The notes under the pieces: generated by a model
What the model was told of the DNA's origin: nothing
Seen by the model: only the letters and a program-made list of their open reading frames with translations
Database searches by the model: none
Shown: positions 7,737 through 16,105 of the stretch, one piece after another
Position numbering within the stretch: the stretch's first letter is position 1
Layout of the letters: each line of letters begins with the position of its first letter
NCBI GenBank assembly: GCA_003265885.1
Contig: QFBQ01000030.1
Coordinates: 1 to 18,450, forward strand
DNA length: 18,450 nucleotides
Reading direction: 5' to 3'
DNA from: Candidatus Marinamargulisbacteria bacterium SCGC AG-343-D04
GTDB taxonomy: Bacteria > Margulisbacteria > Marinamargulisbacteria > GCA-2716485 > GCA-002719695
Program-made: the position numbers and the translations under genes

Positions 7737-8365
7737 GTAAAGAAAATTGCTTGATATTTGGAGGGTCTTTTGACCCTCTTCATAACGGTCATCTATCAAT
7801 GTTAGAAAAAGCATTAAGATACCTATCTATTTCTACAGTCTTTTTAATTCCAAATTACCAAAGTCCCAACAAAAAGAGTAGTTTGCTTTCAGAAAAGCAG
7901 AGATACTCTCTATTAAAGAAAATGATTCCACACCTTCCTCAAGTAAAAGAAAAACCCTGTGTCTATAAGTGTATTGACTTTGAAATAAAAAAGAAAAAAG
8001 AATCGTTTACTATAGATACCCTAAACTATCTCATACATAAAGATGATAATAGGCAGTATATTTTGCTAATAGGGTCAGATAACTTTTTTTTGTTTCATAC
8101 ATGGAAAAACTATGAAGCTATTTTAAAAAAAGTGACTCTTTGTATCATTCGTAGGGATGACTATCTTATTTCTAAATATAAACGATATATATCTAAATAT
8201 TTGCATTATCAAGACCTTTCGTCCATTGTGATCCTTGGAAAGGATCCGGTTATTAAATCATCCACTCAACTCAAAAAAGATATAAAAGAAAATAAAGATA
8301 TAGTGGATTCTGTTCCAGAACTTATTTATAAAGAACTTCAAAAATTGCGAGATATTTTTCAATGA
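7733..8365 (+). CDS. nadD: Nicotinate-nucleotide adenylyltransferase
   Basis: NadD adenylates nicotinate mononucleotide with ATP to form nicotinate adenine dinucleotide, the penultimate NAD step. The 210-residue protein has the nucleotidyltransferase signature GGSFDPLHNGH (10-20) and LIPNYQSPNKK, both typical of NadD. The C-terminal ATP-site motif, usually SSTxIR, reads SSTQLK (176-181), so the usual arginine is replaced by lysine. The start is a TTG at 7733 that overlaps the stop of the sugar transferase (TTGA), preceded by AAGGTG. No nearby ATG would retain the signature, so TTG is the only credible start. The stop overlaps the ATG of coaE. It belongs to a tightly coupled operon and acts in the cytosol. 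Confidence 0.9.
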   Translation: MSKENCLIFGGSFDPLHNGHLSMLEKALRYLSISTVFLIPNYQSPNKKSSLLSEKQRYSLLKKMIPHLPQVKEKPCVYKCIDFEIKKKKESFTIDTLNYLIHKDDNRQYILLIGSDNFFLFHTWKNYEAILKKVTLCIIRRDDYLISKYKRYISKYLHYQDLSSIVILGKDPVIKSSTQLKKDIKENKDIVDSVPELIYKELQKLRDIFQ

Positions 8366-8919
8366 CAGTCATAGGGATCACCGGACAGGTTGGGTCAGGA
8401 AAAACATTTGCAGTTGAACAAATGAAGACATACCTTTCATTTAATACTATTGATTTAGATCATATAGGACATCATTGCCTAAAAGAACCTTCTATAAAGA
8501 AAGTATTAATTACGGTATTTGGAGATCATATCTTAAAAGATGGGGAAATAGATAGAAAGGTGTTAGGGGCGGAGGTCTTTTCTGATATAAAAAAGCTACA
8601 ACAGTTAAACAAAGTGGTACACCCTATGATAAAAGAGAACGTCATAAAAGCTCTGCAAAGCTCATCACAAAAGGTATCTGTGATAGTGGGCGCATTGATC
8701 AAAGAAATTGGCTTGATGAATTTCTGTGATTATATTATTGTACTGGACTCAAATAGAAAAAAAGCAAGGAAAGCTAGTAATAGAAAAATGATAGCTGAAG
8801 CCTATCAACTATCACAAGATGAGTATAAGTCATTATCTACAAATATCGTATATAATAATTTTGATAAGATATTTGCTAAAGATTTAAAAAAAATGGTTCA
8901 TAATCTACTAATAAACTAA
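8362..8919 (+). CDS. coaE: Dephospho-CoA kinase (divergent)
   Basis: CoaE phosphorylates the ribose 3'-hydroxyl of dephospho-CoA, the last step of coenzyme A synthesis. The 185-residue protein has the Walker A loop GQVGSGKT (8-15), the acidic DLDHIGHH segment (31-38) matching the family's DADxIxH region, and VVHPMI in the middle. The region normally reading PLLFE is altered to GALIKE, and the lid region is less typical, so this is a divergent and slightly short member. The start is set by the 4-nt ATGA overlap with nadD. Placement beside nadD supports a cofactor role. An alternative small P-loop kinase is possible but less likely. Confidence 0.83.
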   Translation: MTVIGITGQVGSGKTFAVEQMKTYLSFNTIDLDHIGHHCLKEPSIKKVLITVFGDHILKDGEIDRKVLGAEVFSDIKKLQQLNKVVHPMIKENVIKALQSSSQKVSVIVGALIKEIGLMNFCDYIIVLDSNRKKARKASNRKMIAEAYQLSQDEYKSLSTNIVYNNFDKIFAKDLKKMVHNLLIN

Positions 8920-8931
8920 TATAAGGAAAGC

Positions 8932-10140
8932 ATGTTGAATAAAAAAGAAATTGCCGATCATAAAAACATCAACGATGAATTTGATGATATCCTTGGCCTT
9001 TTTAAAACTAGGAACTTTGATGATTGTTTTGAAAAAATTACAAAAAAAATTCAATTCTATCAAAGTCAATTAGCCATTAAACCCTATTGTAAAGAGTCTC
9101 GAAAAGGAATGATGATCTGTTGGAAGTTTATTAAAGAATCTATTTTTTATCATGAAAGTGTTGAACTCCCTTTAAATAAAAAAAACAATATAAGGGGGAA
9201 TCCATTTCAGTTAGCGCGAGCATTTATCGTAGATAATGTCATTGAAAATGACTGGAAAAAACAATGTATAGGGAAATTTGGAGGGCCAAAACCTTCGGCT
9301 TTGAGCTGGAAACAATTTTATTTTTTGTCTGAATCTGAAGCAGAAAAGGAAACAGATTTTTATGAAAAGATAAAATGGTGTGCAGAAAATGGTCATATTA
9401 ATCATTTTAAGTTTTTATTATCTAATTATGAAAAAATTGATATCAATGCCATTGTTTTTAATAATGGAGATAATTTGCTTGCAAAAGTTATTAATAAACA
9501 GTTTAAAACATTTGCACACCATTTATTAGATAATAAAAGCGATGTTAATACATCAAATAATAATGGGTGGACTCCCTTGCATTATGCTATTAATAATGGA
9601 AATTTAGAGATTACAAAACAATTACTTAGAAAAAAAATTTCCTTAAACAGTAAAGATAAGAAGGGGCGTACCCCTTTGCATATAGCTACAATTAAAAATT
9701 TTAGTGATATTATAAAGCTTCTGTTATCGGAAGGTGTAAAAGCGAATATAAAAGATTATAATGGGTTTTCTCCTATGCATTATGCGTTGTTTAATTTTGA
9801 TCTCCAAGCAGTTGAGTTGATCATTAAATATGGAGGAGACATTAATGTTAAGGACCACTTTGATAGAACATTTTTACATTGGGCATCATCTAGAGGGAAT
9901 GCGAATATTATTAATTTATTAATCAAACATAATATCAATAAAAATTCGCGAGATAAATTTGGGTGTACCCCTTTACATTATGCAGTTCAGTCTGGAGATA
10001 TTAATGCAGTTGATGCCCTTTTAAAGAATCAGATCCAGGTAAATATTAATAATAAATTTGATGAGACACCTCTTAGAGTCGCTGCTTTTTTTGGATTTAA
10101 GAAAGGCTTGTCTGTGTTATATGAACAAGGTGCAAGGTAA
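8932..10140 (+). CDS. Ankyrin-repeat protein
   Basis: The 402-residue protein has no signal peptide and no membrane segment. Residues 1 to about 145 form a charged N-terminal region that I do not recognise. From about 146 onward come roughly eight ankyrin units. The first two are degenerate; six clear ones have hairpin starts at 33-residue spacing near 212 (GWTPLHYA), 245 (GRTPLHIA), 278 (GFSPMHYA), 311 (DRTFLHWA), 344 (GCTPLHYA) and 377 (DETPLRVA). Such repeats mediate protein binding and, in intracellular bacteria, are frequent in secreted effectors; no enzymatic domain is visible. It has its own GGAAAG site and begins 12 nt after coaE, so it probably rides on the gpsA operon. It ends 12 nt from the convergent hflX. 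An effector role is inference only. Confidence 0.92.
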   Translation: MLNKKEIADHKNINDEFDDILGLFKTRNFDDCFEKITKKIQFYQSQLAIKPYCKESRKGMMICWKFIKESIFYHESVELPLNKKNNIRGNPFQLARAFIVDNVIENDWKKQCIGKFGGPKPSALSWKQFYFLSESEAEKETDFYEKIKWCAENGHINHFKFLLSNYEKIDINAIVFNNGDNLLAKVINKQFKTFAHHLLDNKSDVNTSNNNGWTPLHYAINNGNLEITKQLLRKKISLNSKDKKGRTPLHIATIKNFSDIIKLLLSEGVKANIKDYNGFSPMHYALFNFDLQAVELIIKYGGDINVKDHFDRTFLHWASSRGNANIINLLIKHNINKNSRDKFGCTPLHYAVQSGDINAVDALLKNQIQVNINNKFDETPLRVAAFFGFKKGLSVLYEQGAR

Positions 10141-10152
10141 GAGTCTCGGGTA

Positions 10153-11412
10153 TTAATATAAAGACGAAATTATTTTATCTGAAATAATACTGTTGATTGT
10201 CACCTTAATAGAAATAGTCTTGTCATAAACAACATCATGAACGTCTCCATACTTTTGAAATAAATTAAAAATATCCATACGATCATAAGGAATAAAAAAT
10301 GTGTCAGTCTTACTAAATGGAGCTAATAAGTCTTGGACACCATCATGAATAGCATCAAGAGAGTTATCCTTCGTAGCAGACATAAAGACCTTGGGATTAA
10401 AATCAGATAATAAAGACTTCATTGTATTTTTTTTGAGCACTTTATCCCATTTGTTAAACACGTATAAGATAGGTTTTTTATCGGCATTGAGAGACTGTAT
10501 AATGGAGGATGATGTTTGTATAAATTCTAGAATGCAAGGATGGGAAGCATCTACAACATGTAATAAGAAGTCTGCTTCAGTCACTTCTTCAAGTGTTGAA
10601 TAAAAAGCTTTGATGAGATGAGTTGGGAGTTTTTGAATAAAACCAACCGTATCCGTAAGTATGACATGATTATGTGCTCCAAACGAACATTGACGTGATG
10701 TTGGGTCCAGTGTTGCAAAGAGTTTATCTTCAACAAAGAGATTGGACTGTGTTAATCGATTAATTAACGTGGATTTTCCTGCATTGGTATATCCAATAAT
10801 GGCTCCAGTTAAAATGGGAACCATGGACCTGCTTTTTCGTCTAACATGTCGATCATTTTGAATTTTTTTTAATTTTTTTTGAATATGACTGATTTTTCTA
10901 GAGATTTCTCGTTTGTCGGTTTCTAATTGTGTTTCACCAGGTCCTTTTGTACCGATACCTCCCCCTAAACGGGATAAATGAGTCCATAAATTTGTTAAAC
11001 GGGGTTTTAAATAGTTTAGTTGAGCTAATTCTACTTGAAGTTTAGCTTCATAGGTTTGTGCTCGAAATGCAAAAATTTCTAGAATTAATCCCGTTCTATC
11101 AATCACTTTTGTATCAAGATTTTTTTCTAAAAATTTAGATTGTGCGGGAGTAAGCTCATCATCTGTAATAACACAGGTTATATCATGCTTTAAAATAAAG
11201 AGTTTAACTTCTTCAATTTTACCTTTTCCTATATATGAACTCCTAGAAGGGGTACTTCGGTTTTGATGAAAAGACTGTATGATATCAATGTGGGCGGTTT
11301 TTGCTAGTTCATTAAGTTCTTGCAAGGAATCGAGTAAAGGGATGGTTCTATGGCTAGATTTGTAGTCTATAGCTAGAGTGACCGCTCTAATGCAATGTTG
11401 TTGAGATGTCAT
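10153..11412 (-). CDS. hflX: Ribosome-associated GTPase HflX
   Basis: HflX is a translational GTPase that binds the large ribosomal subunit and can split stalled ribosomes under stress. The 419-residue protein has the HflX N-terminal domain with YIGKGKIEE (60-68), the linker TGLILEIFAFRAQTYEAKLQ (107-126), and the glycine-rich GGGIGTKGPGETQLETD (150-166). The GTPase motifs are complete: G1 GYTNAGKST (207-215), G2 threonine in FATLDPTSR, G3 DTVGF (254-258), G4 NKWD (320-323), and a degenerate G5 SAT. The family has a variable C-terminal tail; here it is of ordinary length. No Shine-Dalgarno sequence precedes the ATG, which lies 4 nt after the stop of the TPR gene, so its translation is probably coupled to that gene. 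It is the last gene of the leftward polysaccharide operon, an uncommon place for hflX. Confidence 0.95.
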   Translation of the reverse strand: MTSQQHCIRAVTLAIDYKSSHRTIPLLDSLQELNELAKTAHIDIIQSFHQNRSTPSRSSYIGKGKIEEVKLFILKHDITCVITDDELTPAQSKFLEKNLDTKVIDRTGLILEIFAFRAQTYEAKLQVELAQLNYLKPRLTNLWTHLSRLGGGIGTKGPGETQLETDKREISRKISHIQKKLKKIQNDRHVRRKSRSMVPILTGAIIGYTNAGKSTLINRLTQSNLFVEDKLFATLDPTSRQCSFGAHNHVILTDTVGFIQKLPTHLIKAFYSTLEEVTEADFLLHVVDASHPCILEFIQTSSSIIQSLNADKKPILYVFNKWDKVLKKNTMKSLLSDFNPKVFMSATKDNSLDAIHDGVQDLLAPFSKTDTFFIPYDRMDIFNLFQKYGDVHDVVYDKTISIKVTINSIISDKIISSLY

Positions 11413-11416
11413 ATGT

Positions 11417-12475
11417 TTAGGGGAAAAGAGTTTTTAACGACTCATTGTGAGATAAACTAGGAAATTGAGTCATAAGGCGCTGTAATTCAGTAATAGCAGC
11501 TTTCTTACCATGGACATCTAGATAAGAAAGAGAATATAGCTTAGTGACAGATGCATTTGGTGCCGTAGACGTCTTGTTTAATTGTTTTAGATATAGAGGG
11601 AAGTATGACAAGACGGTATTATAATTTTTTTTCTGAAAATAAAAAAAGAGAATAGACTCTAATGTCCGGATGTTTTTAGAATGATATAACTCATGTTTTA
11701 ATATATAGCTATGCCCTTTCTTAAGATCCCCTATTGCTATGTAATGCTTGATGATAACGGCATCAATATTTCGAAAATTTGGGTTTAGCTTTTTGACGAT
11801 GTTATAGTGCCGAATAGAATCGTCTAATTTATTAAATTTATAATAAAGGTGAGCTAGGTTAAAGTGACTTTCTGGAAATCGTGAATCTATGGATAATGCT
11901 TTTTTGTAATAGTAAAAAGATTCCGAGTAACGATTGTTTGAATGAAGAAGGTTTGCATAATTAAGTAAGAAAATAGGGTTTTCATAGTCAATAAAGGCAG
12001 AAATCTTATTACGATAGATGGACTCTGTAAGAAATGCAGGATCCTGCGTTAATGAATGAAGCTTTGTAGACACTATAGATCTCCGAGAATGAAACCAAGG
12101 GTTAATGGGGTCAATATATTGCATAAAGTTTAAAATTTCCAAGATCTCTTTAAGAGCCTTGATTTTAATAGGTGTTTGTTTAACCTTAGAGGAAAAGTTT
12201 TCTAATTCTTTGAGATACTCCATACTATAGTGGGTTTCAAATGGAAATAAACGGATCGCTTTTTTGAATTCAGAAAATGCATAGGGATAACGGGAAATAT
12301 ACTTATAATTAAATGCTTTAGCCTCATTACTATATAAGTGAGCTTTTCTATAGGCCAGTTCTGCAAATAAAGGAAGTAAACAGATATAAAAACTAATAGC
12401 AGCAAAGAGTATGTACACAAAGAGTATGCAATAGGATCGAACAGAAAGGCCCTTAATCTTAGTGGTATTCATCAT
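11417..12475 (-). CDS. Membrane-anchored TPR protein, probable partner of the O-antigen ligase-like protein
   Basis: The 352-residue product has one N-terminal hydrophobic helix (about 15-37) and then a soluble, largely helical domain, probably periplasmic. Tetratricopeptide units are visible at about 169-235, for example the pair ALSIDSRFPESHFNLAHLYY and SIRHYNIVKKLNPNF; weaker units surround them, including KKAIRLFPF near 71. Many O-antigen ligase or polymerase proteins carry C-terminal TPRs; here the module is a separate gene whose start overlaps the ligase-like gene by 17 nt. This suggests they act together at the inner membrane, perhaps binding the glycan chain or a partner protein. Two ATGs in a row (12475 and 12472) are possible starts. 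The ribosome-binding site is weak, consistent with coupling. The specific function is inferred from context. Confidence 0.8.
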   Translation of the reverse strand: MMNTTKIKGLSVRSYCILFVYILFAAISFYICLLPLFAELAYRKAHLYSNEAKAFNYKYISRYPYAFSEFKKAIRLFPFETHYSMEYLKELENFSSKVKQTPIKIKALKEILEILNFMQYIDPINPWFHSRRSIVSTKLHSLTQDPAFLTESIYRNKISAFIDYENPIFLLNYANLLHSNNRYSESFYYYKKALSIDSRFPESHFNLAHLYYKFNKLDDSIRHYNIVKKLNPNFRNIDAVIIKHYIAIGDLKKGHSYILKHELYHSKNIRTLESILFFYFQKKNYNTVLSYFPLYLKQLNKTSTAPNASVTKLYSLSYLDVHGKKAAITELQRLMTQFPSLSHNESLKTLFP

Positions 12476-14867
12476 TTACAAAGCTTAAGCCTAATCCTAA
12501 AACAAAATAAAACAAAAATAAGGTGGCGACGACTCCGAAATTGAAAATAGTTTGAACCAAATAAATCATTGGAGAACAGATAATACCAATTAAAAAAAAT
12601 CGTTTATGTGAATGGACATAACGTTTTAGTAATTTAATTAATATGACATACCATGTTCCAAAGAATAGAACATATTTTAGGATAAGCCCAATAAGTCCAT
12701 TGGTGACAAGAGTGTTGAAATATTCATTATGCAATCTATCAGGTGTAAAGTTGTGCCCCCCTTCATGTATCCCATATTTAGGGTGGCGATAACGGGGGTA
12801 TAGAAATCGTATTGTATCTGGGCCTGTCCCAAATAACGGAGCATCTAAAAACCAAGGGGGAACAGAAGCCCACATAAATAATCGTGCTTTATTTGAAGTT
12901 AAATTTTTCATTCTGCCAGTAATAGTCCGGGCAACGATTAACCCGTCAGATTGAATAATAGGCCCTTTAGTAGACGTCAAAGAAGGACTGATATAATATG
13001 AACTGGCCTGTATTCCCAAGAATATGAAAACTAAAAGAATAGAGCCTGCAATATAAGACTTTACATGACGTTTGAAAACAACTCCTACGAGGATAAAAAA
13101 CGATAGTAAATTAAGTGTCGAATGAAATGTGGCTAATGTTGTGAACGACTGAATTATCTCTTTAGATAAAATGATGGACAAGGGAACCAGCGTTACGATG
13201 GCCATAGAAATAAAAAGAAAGTTAACGTGAAACGTAACTTTTGTCTCAGCATTTTCTTGTAAATAGTGATAGTAGAAGAGATAAAGTAAAACGATGAAAA
13301 ATAAAATTTCGAATATACTAGAGAAATAAAATGATAAATTTAAAACAATACATAAACACAGTATGTTTTTAATAAAAGATGTATTCAGTTTTTGAATAAA
13401 TAGAGGAACAGCGAGTAAAAGAAACAGAGAGTAAACCGGTACAAAGTTTCTTAAAATAGGAAGTTCAATAAAGGGAATAATGAGAAGCATATAAAAAAGA
13501 AGATAGCCCCAAATATCTTTCCATAGGATCTTCTTAATAGTGGGGAAGGAACTATAATAAAACGAACAGAAAGTAAGTAGTAGTAATATGATTTCAATGA
13601 GAATAGGAACGGTTCCAAAGTGATGAAGTTTAAAGATTAGACAAAAACTAGTGAAAAAAACAGCAAAAAAAAGCGTGATACACTTTGGAAGTGAAATGAT
13701 GTGATGATTTTTTTCTAAGACCAACTGAAAAAACAAGGTAATTCCAATGACAAATCCAATAATGGTTGCTCGAGAAAACGAAAGTAACATGGAATAAAAA
13801 ACAACAATCGTACAAAAAACACAAAGTCTATACAAAAAGAGCTGTTTATTAGGTAAAGCCGCAAAACAAAAAAAACAACATAAAGAGATAATCAAAAAAA
13901 GAGTTTGAAAACCTGTAAGAATATAGACATCAAAAAACGAAAATAAACCTAATACGGCACAATAAGATAAACATTCAAGAATATTTTGCTTTGAAGGGAG
14001 TAGAGATGTATAGCGGTTTAAGATTAAACCTCCAATATAAACAAAAGAAAGCCATTGAAAAAAAGACGGAGTGAAGATCCCTAAATATGGAAAGAAATTT
14101 AAATGAGCGAGTAAGCCATAGAAGATGTTGAAGAGTATAACCATGCTAAAAAAAACAATATGGAACCGTTCTAATGAGGCGGAAAATGCCGGGGCTGACA
14201 GTGAATGTGGAGATAAACGATGAAGGAAATAATAGGACAAACTAATCCCTATGGGAGTGACCATCCCTACATAAGCACAAAAATGAACAGGGTTATTAAT
14301 ACAGGCGAATACCCTAGAGGTTGGGGATGTGCTCCAGTTCATAAAATCAATTTCTAAACTTTGCAAGATGCCATAGAAAGACGATAGAGTTGTTGAAAAC
14401 AAAAGAATACAAAAAATTAAGAGTCTATATTTTGTATTATCAATAAGTTTAGCGACCATGTAGAATAGTAAAATATAGTTTAAAATAGTACTGATGCCTT
14501 CCCATCTGTCATAGGCTCCGATATACCCTAAAAAAATATTTTCACTTAAAATAACGGATATAAAATTAGCAATAATCCATAATAAAATAGGAATTTCTAA
14601 CCCTATTCGACGCCATTTTAAACCAAAGATAGAATAAGACTGAGAAGCTTTTGGCTCGAGTTTATTATCTTTTAGTAATAAACTTTTAAAAATCCATGCG
14701 CCATAAACAATTAAGATAATACTACGTAAAATAAGAAGTTTATTGACTTCAAATACAGAGCGAGTAATAGATGAAAAAGCAAGAGGGATACCCGAACACA
14801 AAATTAAAAAACAGATTAAAAAAAATCTATTAAAGGGTTTGTTGATTCGGTTTAAAAGGGTGTTCAT
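12459..14867 (-). CDS. O-antigen ligase/polymerase-like multi-spanning membrane protein (Wzy_C type)
   Basis: This very hydrophobic 802-residue inner-membrane protein has many predicted helices, far more than the usual ten to twelve. The family is recognised from FACINNPVHFCAYVG near the first third, LSFSRATIIGF in the middle, and the C-terminal Wzy_C region: APLFGTGPDTIRFLYP (about 676-691) and DRLHNEYFNTLVTNGLIGL (about 710-728). In the family the periplasmic loop with Arg and His joins a lipid-linked glycan to an acceptor, or polymerises it. GAYDRWEGIS near the N-terminus is also typical of this group. The extra length lies in an internal stretch of additional helices. It starts 21 nt after the glycosyltransferase stop without a clear ribosome-binding site. 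Ligase and polymerase roles cannot be told apart from sequence. Confidence 0.85.
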   Translation of the reverse strand: MNTLLNRINKPFNRFFLICFLILCSGIPLAFSSITRSVFEVNKLLILRSIILIVYGAWIFKSLLLKDNKLEPKASQSYSIFGLKWRRIGLEIPILLWIIANFISVILSENIFLGYIGAYDRWEGISTILNYILLFYMVAKLIDNTKYRLLIFCILLFSTTLSSFYGILQSLEIDFMNWSTSPTSRVFACINNPVHFCAYVGMVTPIGISLSYYFLHRLSPHSLSAPAFSASLERFHIVFFSMVILFNIFYGLLAHLNFFPYLGIFTPSFFQWLSFVYIGGLILNRYTSLLPSKQNILECLSYCAVLGLFSFFDVYILTGFQTLFLIISLCCFFCFAALPNKQLFLYRLCVFCTIVVFYSMLLSFSRATIIGFVIGITLFFQLVLEKNHHIISLPKCITLFFAVFFTSFCLIFKLHHFGTVPILIEIILLLLTFCSFYYSSFPTIKKILWKDIWGYLLFYMLLIIPFIELPILRNFVPVYSLFLLLAVPLFIQKLNTSFIKNILCLCIVLNLSFYFSSIFEILFFIVLLYLFYYHYLQENAETKVTFHVNFLFISMAIVTLVPLSIILSKEIIQSFTTLATFHSTLNLLSFFILVGVVFKRHVKSYIAGSILLVFIFLGIQASSYYISPSLTSTKGPIIQSDGLIVARTITGRMKNLTSNKARLFMWASVPPWFLDAPLFGTGPDTIRFLYPRYRHPKYGIHEGGHNFTPDRLHNEYFNTLVTNGLIGLILKYVLFFGTWYVILIKLLKRYVHSHKRFFLIGIICSPMIYLVQTIFNFGVVATLFLFYFVLGLGLSFVNDEYH

Positions 14868-14888
14868 CTAATTAAAAGAGTATATCAA

Positions 14889-16100
14889 TTAAGTGAGTTT
14901 GTGAAAATATTCTTTTGCAATTGCATTTAAATTGTATCGTTCCTGAACAGCTCTTAGTGCATTTTTGTGACAGGACTCTCTTTTTTTGAAGTCCGATTTG
15001 AGAGATAATATAGCCGATTTTAAGGCGTCTGGGTTGTTAGGGTCTAAGGTAATACCACAGTTATAGTCGTTAATAATTAACGCTATTTCTGATTGACTAG
15101 GAACTAACCCAATAAGGGGAATACCTGCAGAAAGTAAGCCCATAGCTTTTGAAGGGACTGATAATCCTTCGTTTTCAGAGTTAAGACCCACAATGCCATA
15201 GTCAAACGTCGATAAAAGAGCTCCGAGATCTTCATTTGGAACATAGGTCTTAAAATGGCATTGTGAAAGATGATGCTCTTTTGCAAATGACATAGCCCAT
15301 TCTTTTTTATACCCTTCTCCCACAAACAAAAATACAATATCTGAGTGATCTTGTAATAATTTAGCGGCATGCATAATTGTTTCAATAGGGTGAAAACGAG
15401 CAAGGTTACCGGAATATCCAATAATAAACTTTCCATTCAGATTCCATGATGCTTTGAAATTGAGTTGAGATTGACACTGTTGAATGTTCTCTGTATTTGC
15501 CCAAATGGGGATGTAATGAATTTTTTGTAAGGTAGAAGGCGAAAAATAGGGGAGAAGACGGTTTTTCATACATCTGCCAATAACGAACACGTGTGTAGAG
15601 GCCTGGAATACATACTTATTTAGTATTTTTGATAACAGAGTGAAAGGGTTATGAATAGACAGTAGTTTTGAGGCGATTAATGTCTCGGGGTAGAGATCGA
15701 ATAACAAAATAGAATACCGAAAGCGTTTAAACGGATATAGAAAGATCATGAGCCAAGGCAAGATAGGAGGGTTGGTAAGGAGGAGTAACTGTGATTTTTG
15801 AGGTAAGAAGAAAAGTTTAAGCGTTAAAGATATCGTGAAGGTAAGATGGTTGAGTAACTTTCCCAGAAAGAATAGTTTTGAAAACCGTGTAGACCAACAT
15901 CGCTTAATCTGCATGTTTTTATAAGACATGTTTTTTGGATAAACATCCTTAGAAATAAGCGTAGGTTGAGAACAGAAAACAGTAATTGAAAGTCCTTGAT
16001 CTGATAGCTTTTCACAGAGTTCGGTAAGTGTTAAACCCGTAGAAATTAATTCTGGATAAAATAACTGACTGCAGACATATAATGGATCACGAGACGTCAT
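14889..16100 (-). CDS. Family-4 glycosyltransferase (GT-B fold, WbuB/WcaI-like)
   Basis: The 403-residue protein should transfer a sugar from a nucleotide donor to a growing lipid-linked glycan at the cytosolic face of the inner membrane. The N-terminal domain begins with a beta strand and SQLFYPE (11-17), typical of GT4 enzymes of the WbuB type, and has hydrophobic membrane-association segments around 85-125. The C-terminal domain carries IGYSGNLARFHPIETI (227-242), the FVGEGYKKEW segment (259-268), and the donor site SENEGLSVPSKAMGLLSAG (308-326), which matches the family's glycine-VPSK-alanine-glycine pattern. Length is normal and no frame breaks are seen. AGG lies about 5 nt upstream of the ATG. 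The gene begins 5 nt after the GME-like epimerase stop. The sugar and acceptor are unknown. Confidence 0.87.
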   Translation of the reverse strand: MTSRDPLYVCSQLFYPELISTGLTLTELCEKLSDQGLSITVFCSQPTLISKDVYPKNMSYKNMQIKRCWSTRFSKLFFLGKLLNHLTFTISLTLKLFFLPQKSQLLLLTNPPILPWLMIFLYPFKRFRYSILLFDLYPETLIASKLLSIHNPFTLLSKILNKYVFQASTHVFVIGRCMKNRLLPYFSPSTLQKIHYIPIWANTENIQQCQSQLNFKASWNLNGKFIIGYSGNLARFHPIETIMHAAKLLQDHSDIVFLFVGEGYKKEWAMSFAKEHHLSQCHFKTYVPNEDLGALLSTFDYGIVGLNSENEGLSVPSKAMGLLSAGIPLIGLVPSQSEIALIINDYNCGITLDPNNPDALKSAILSLKSDFKKRESCHKNALRAVQERYNLNAIAKEYFHKLT

Positions 16101-16105
16101 AAGAC

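Noticed and set aside
9565..10130. Tandem repeat array
   Set aside because: The periodicity of about 99 nt is the ankyrin repeat at protein level; the DNA units are too diverged to be a CRISPR or a DNA tandem repeat.
10169..10188. Short hairpin ATTATTT-loop-AAATAAT as a terminator
   Set aside because: It is only seven A-T pairs, lies inside the hflX coding end and has no T run after it on either strand.
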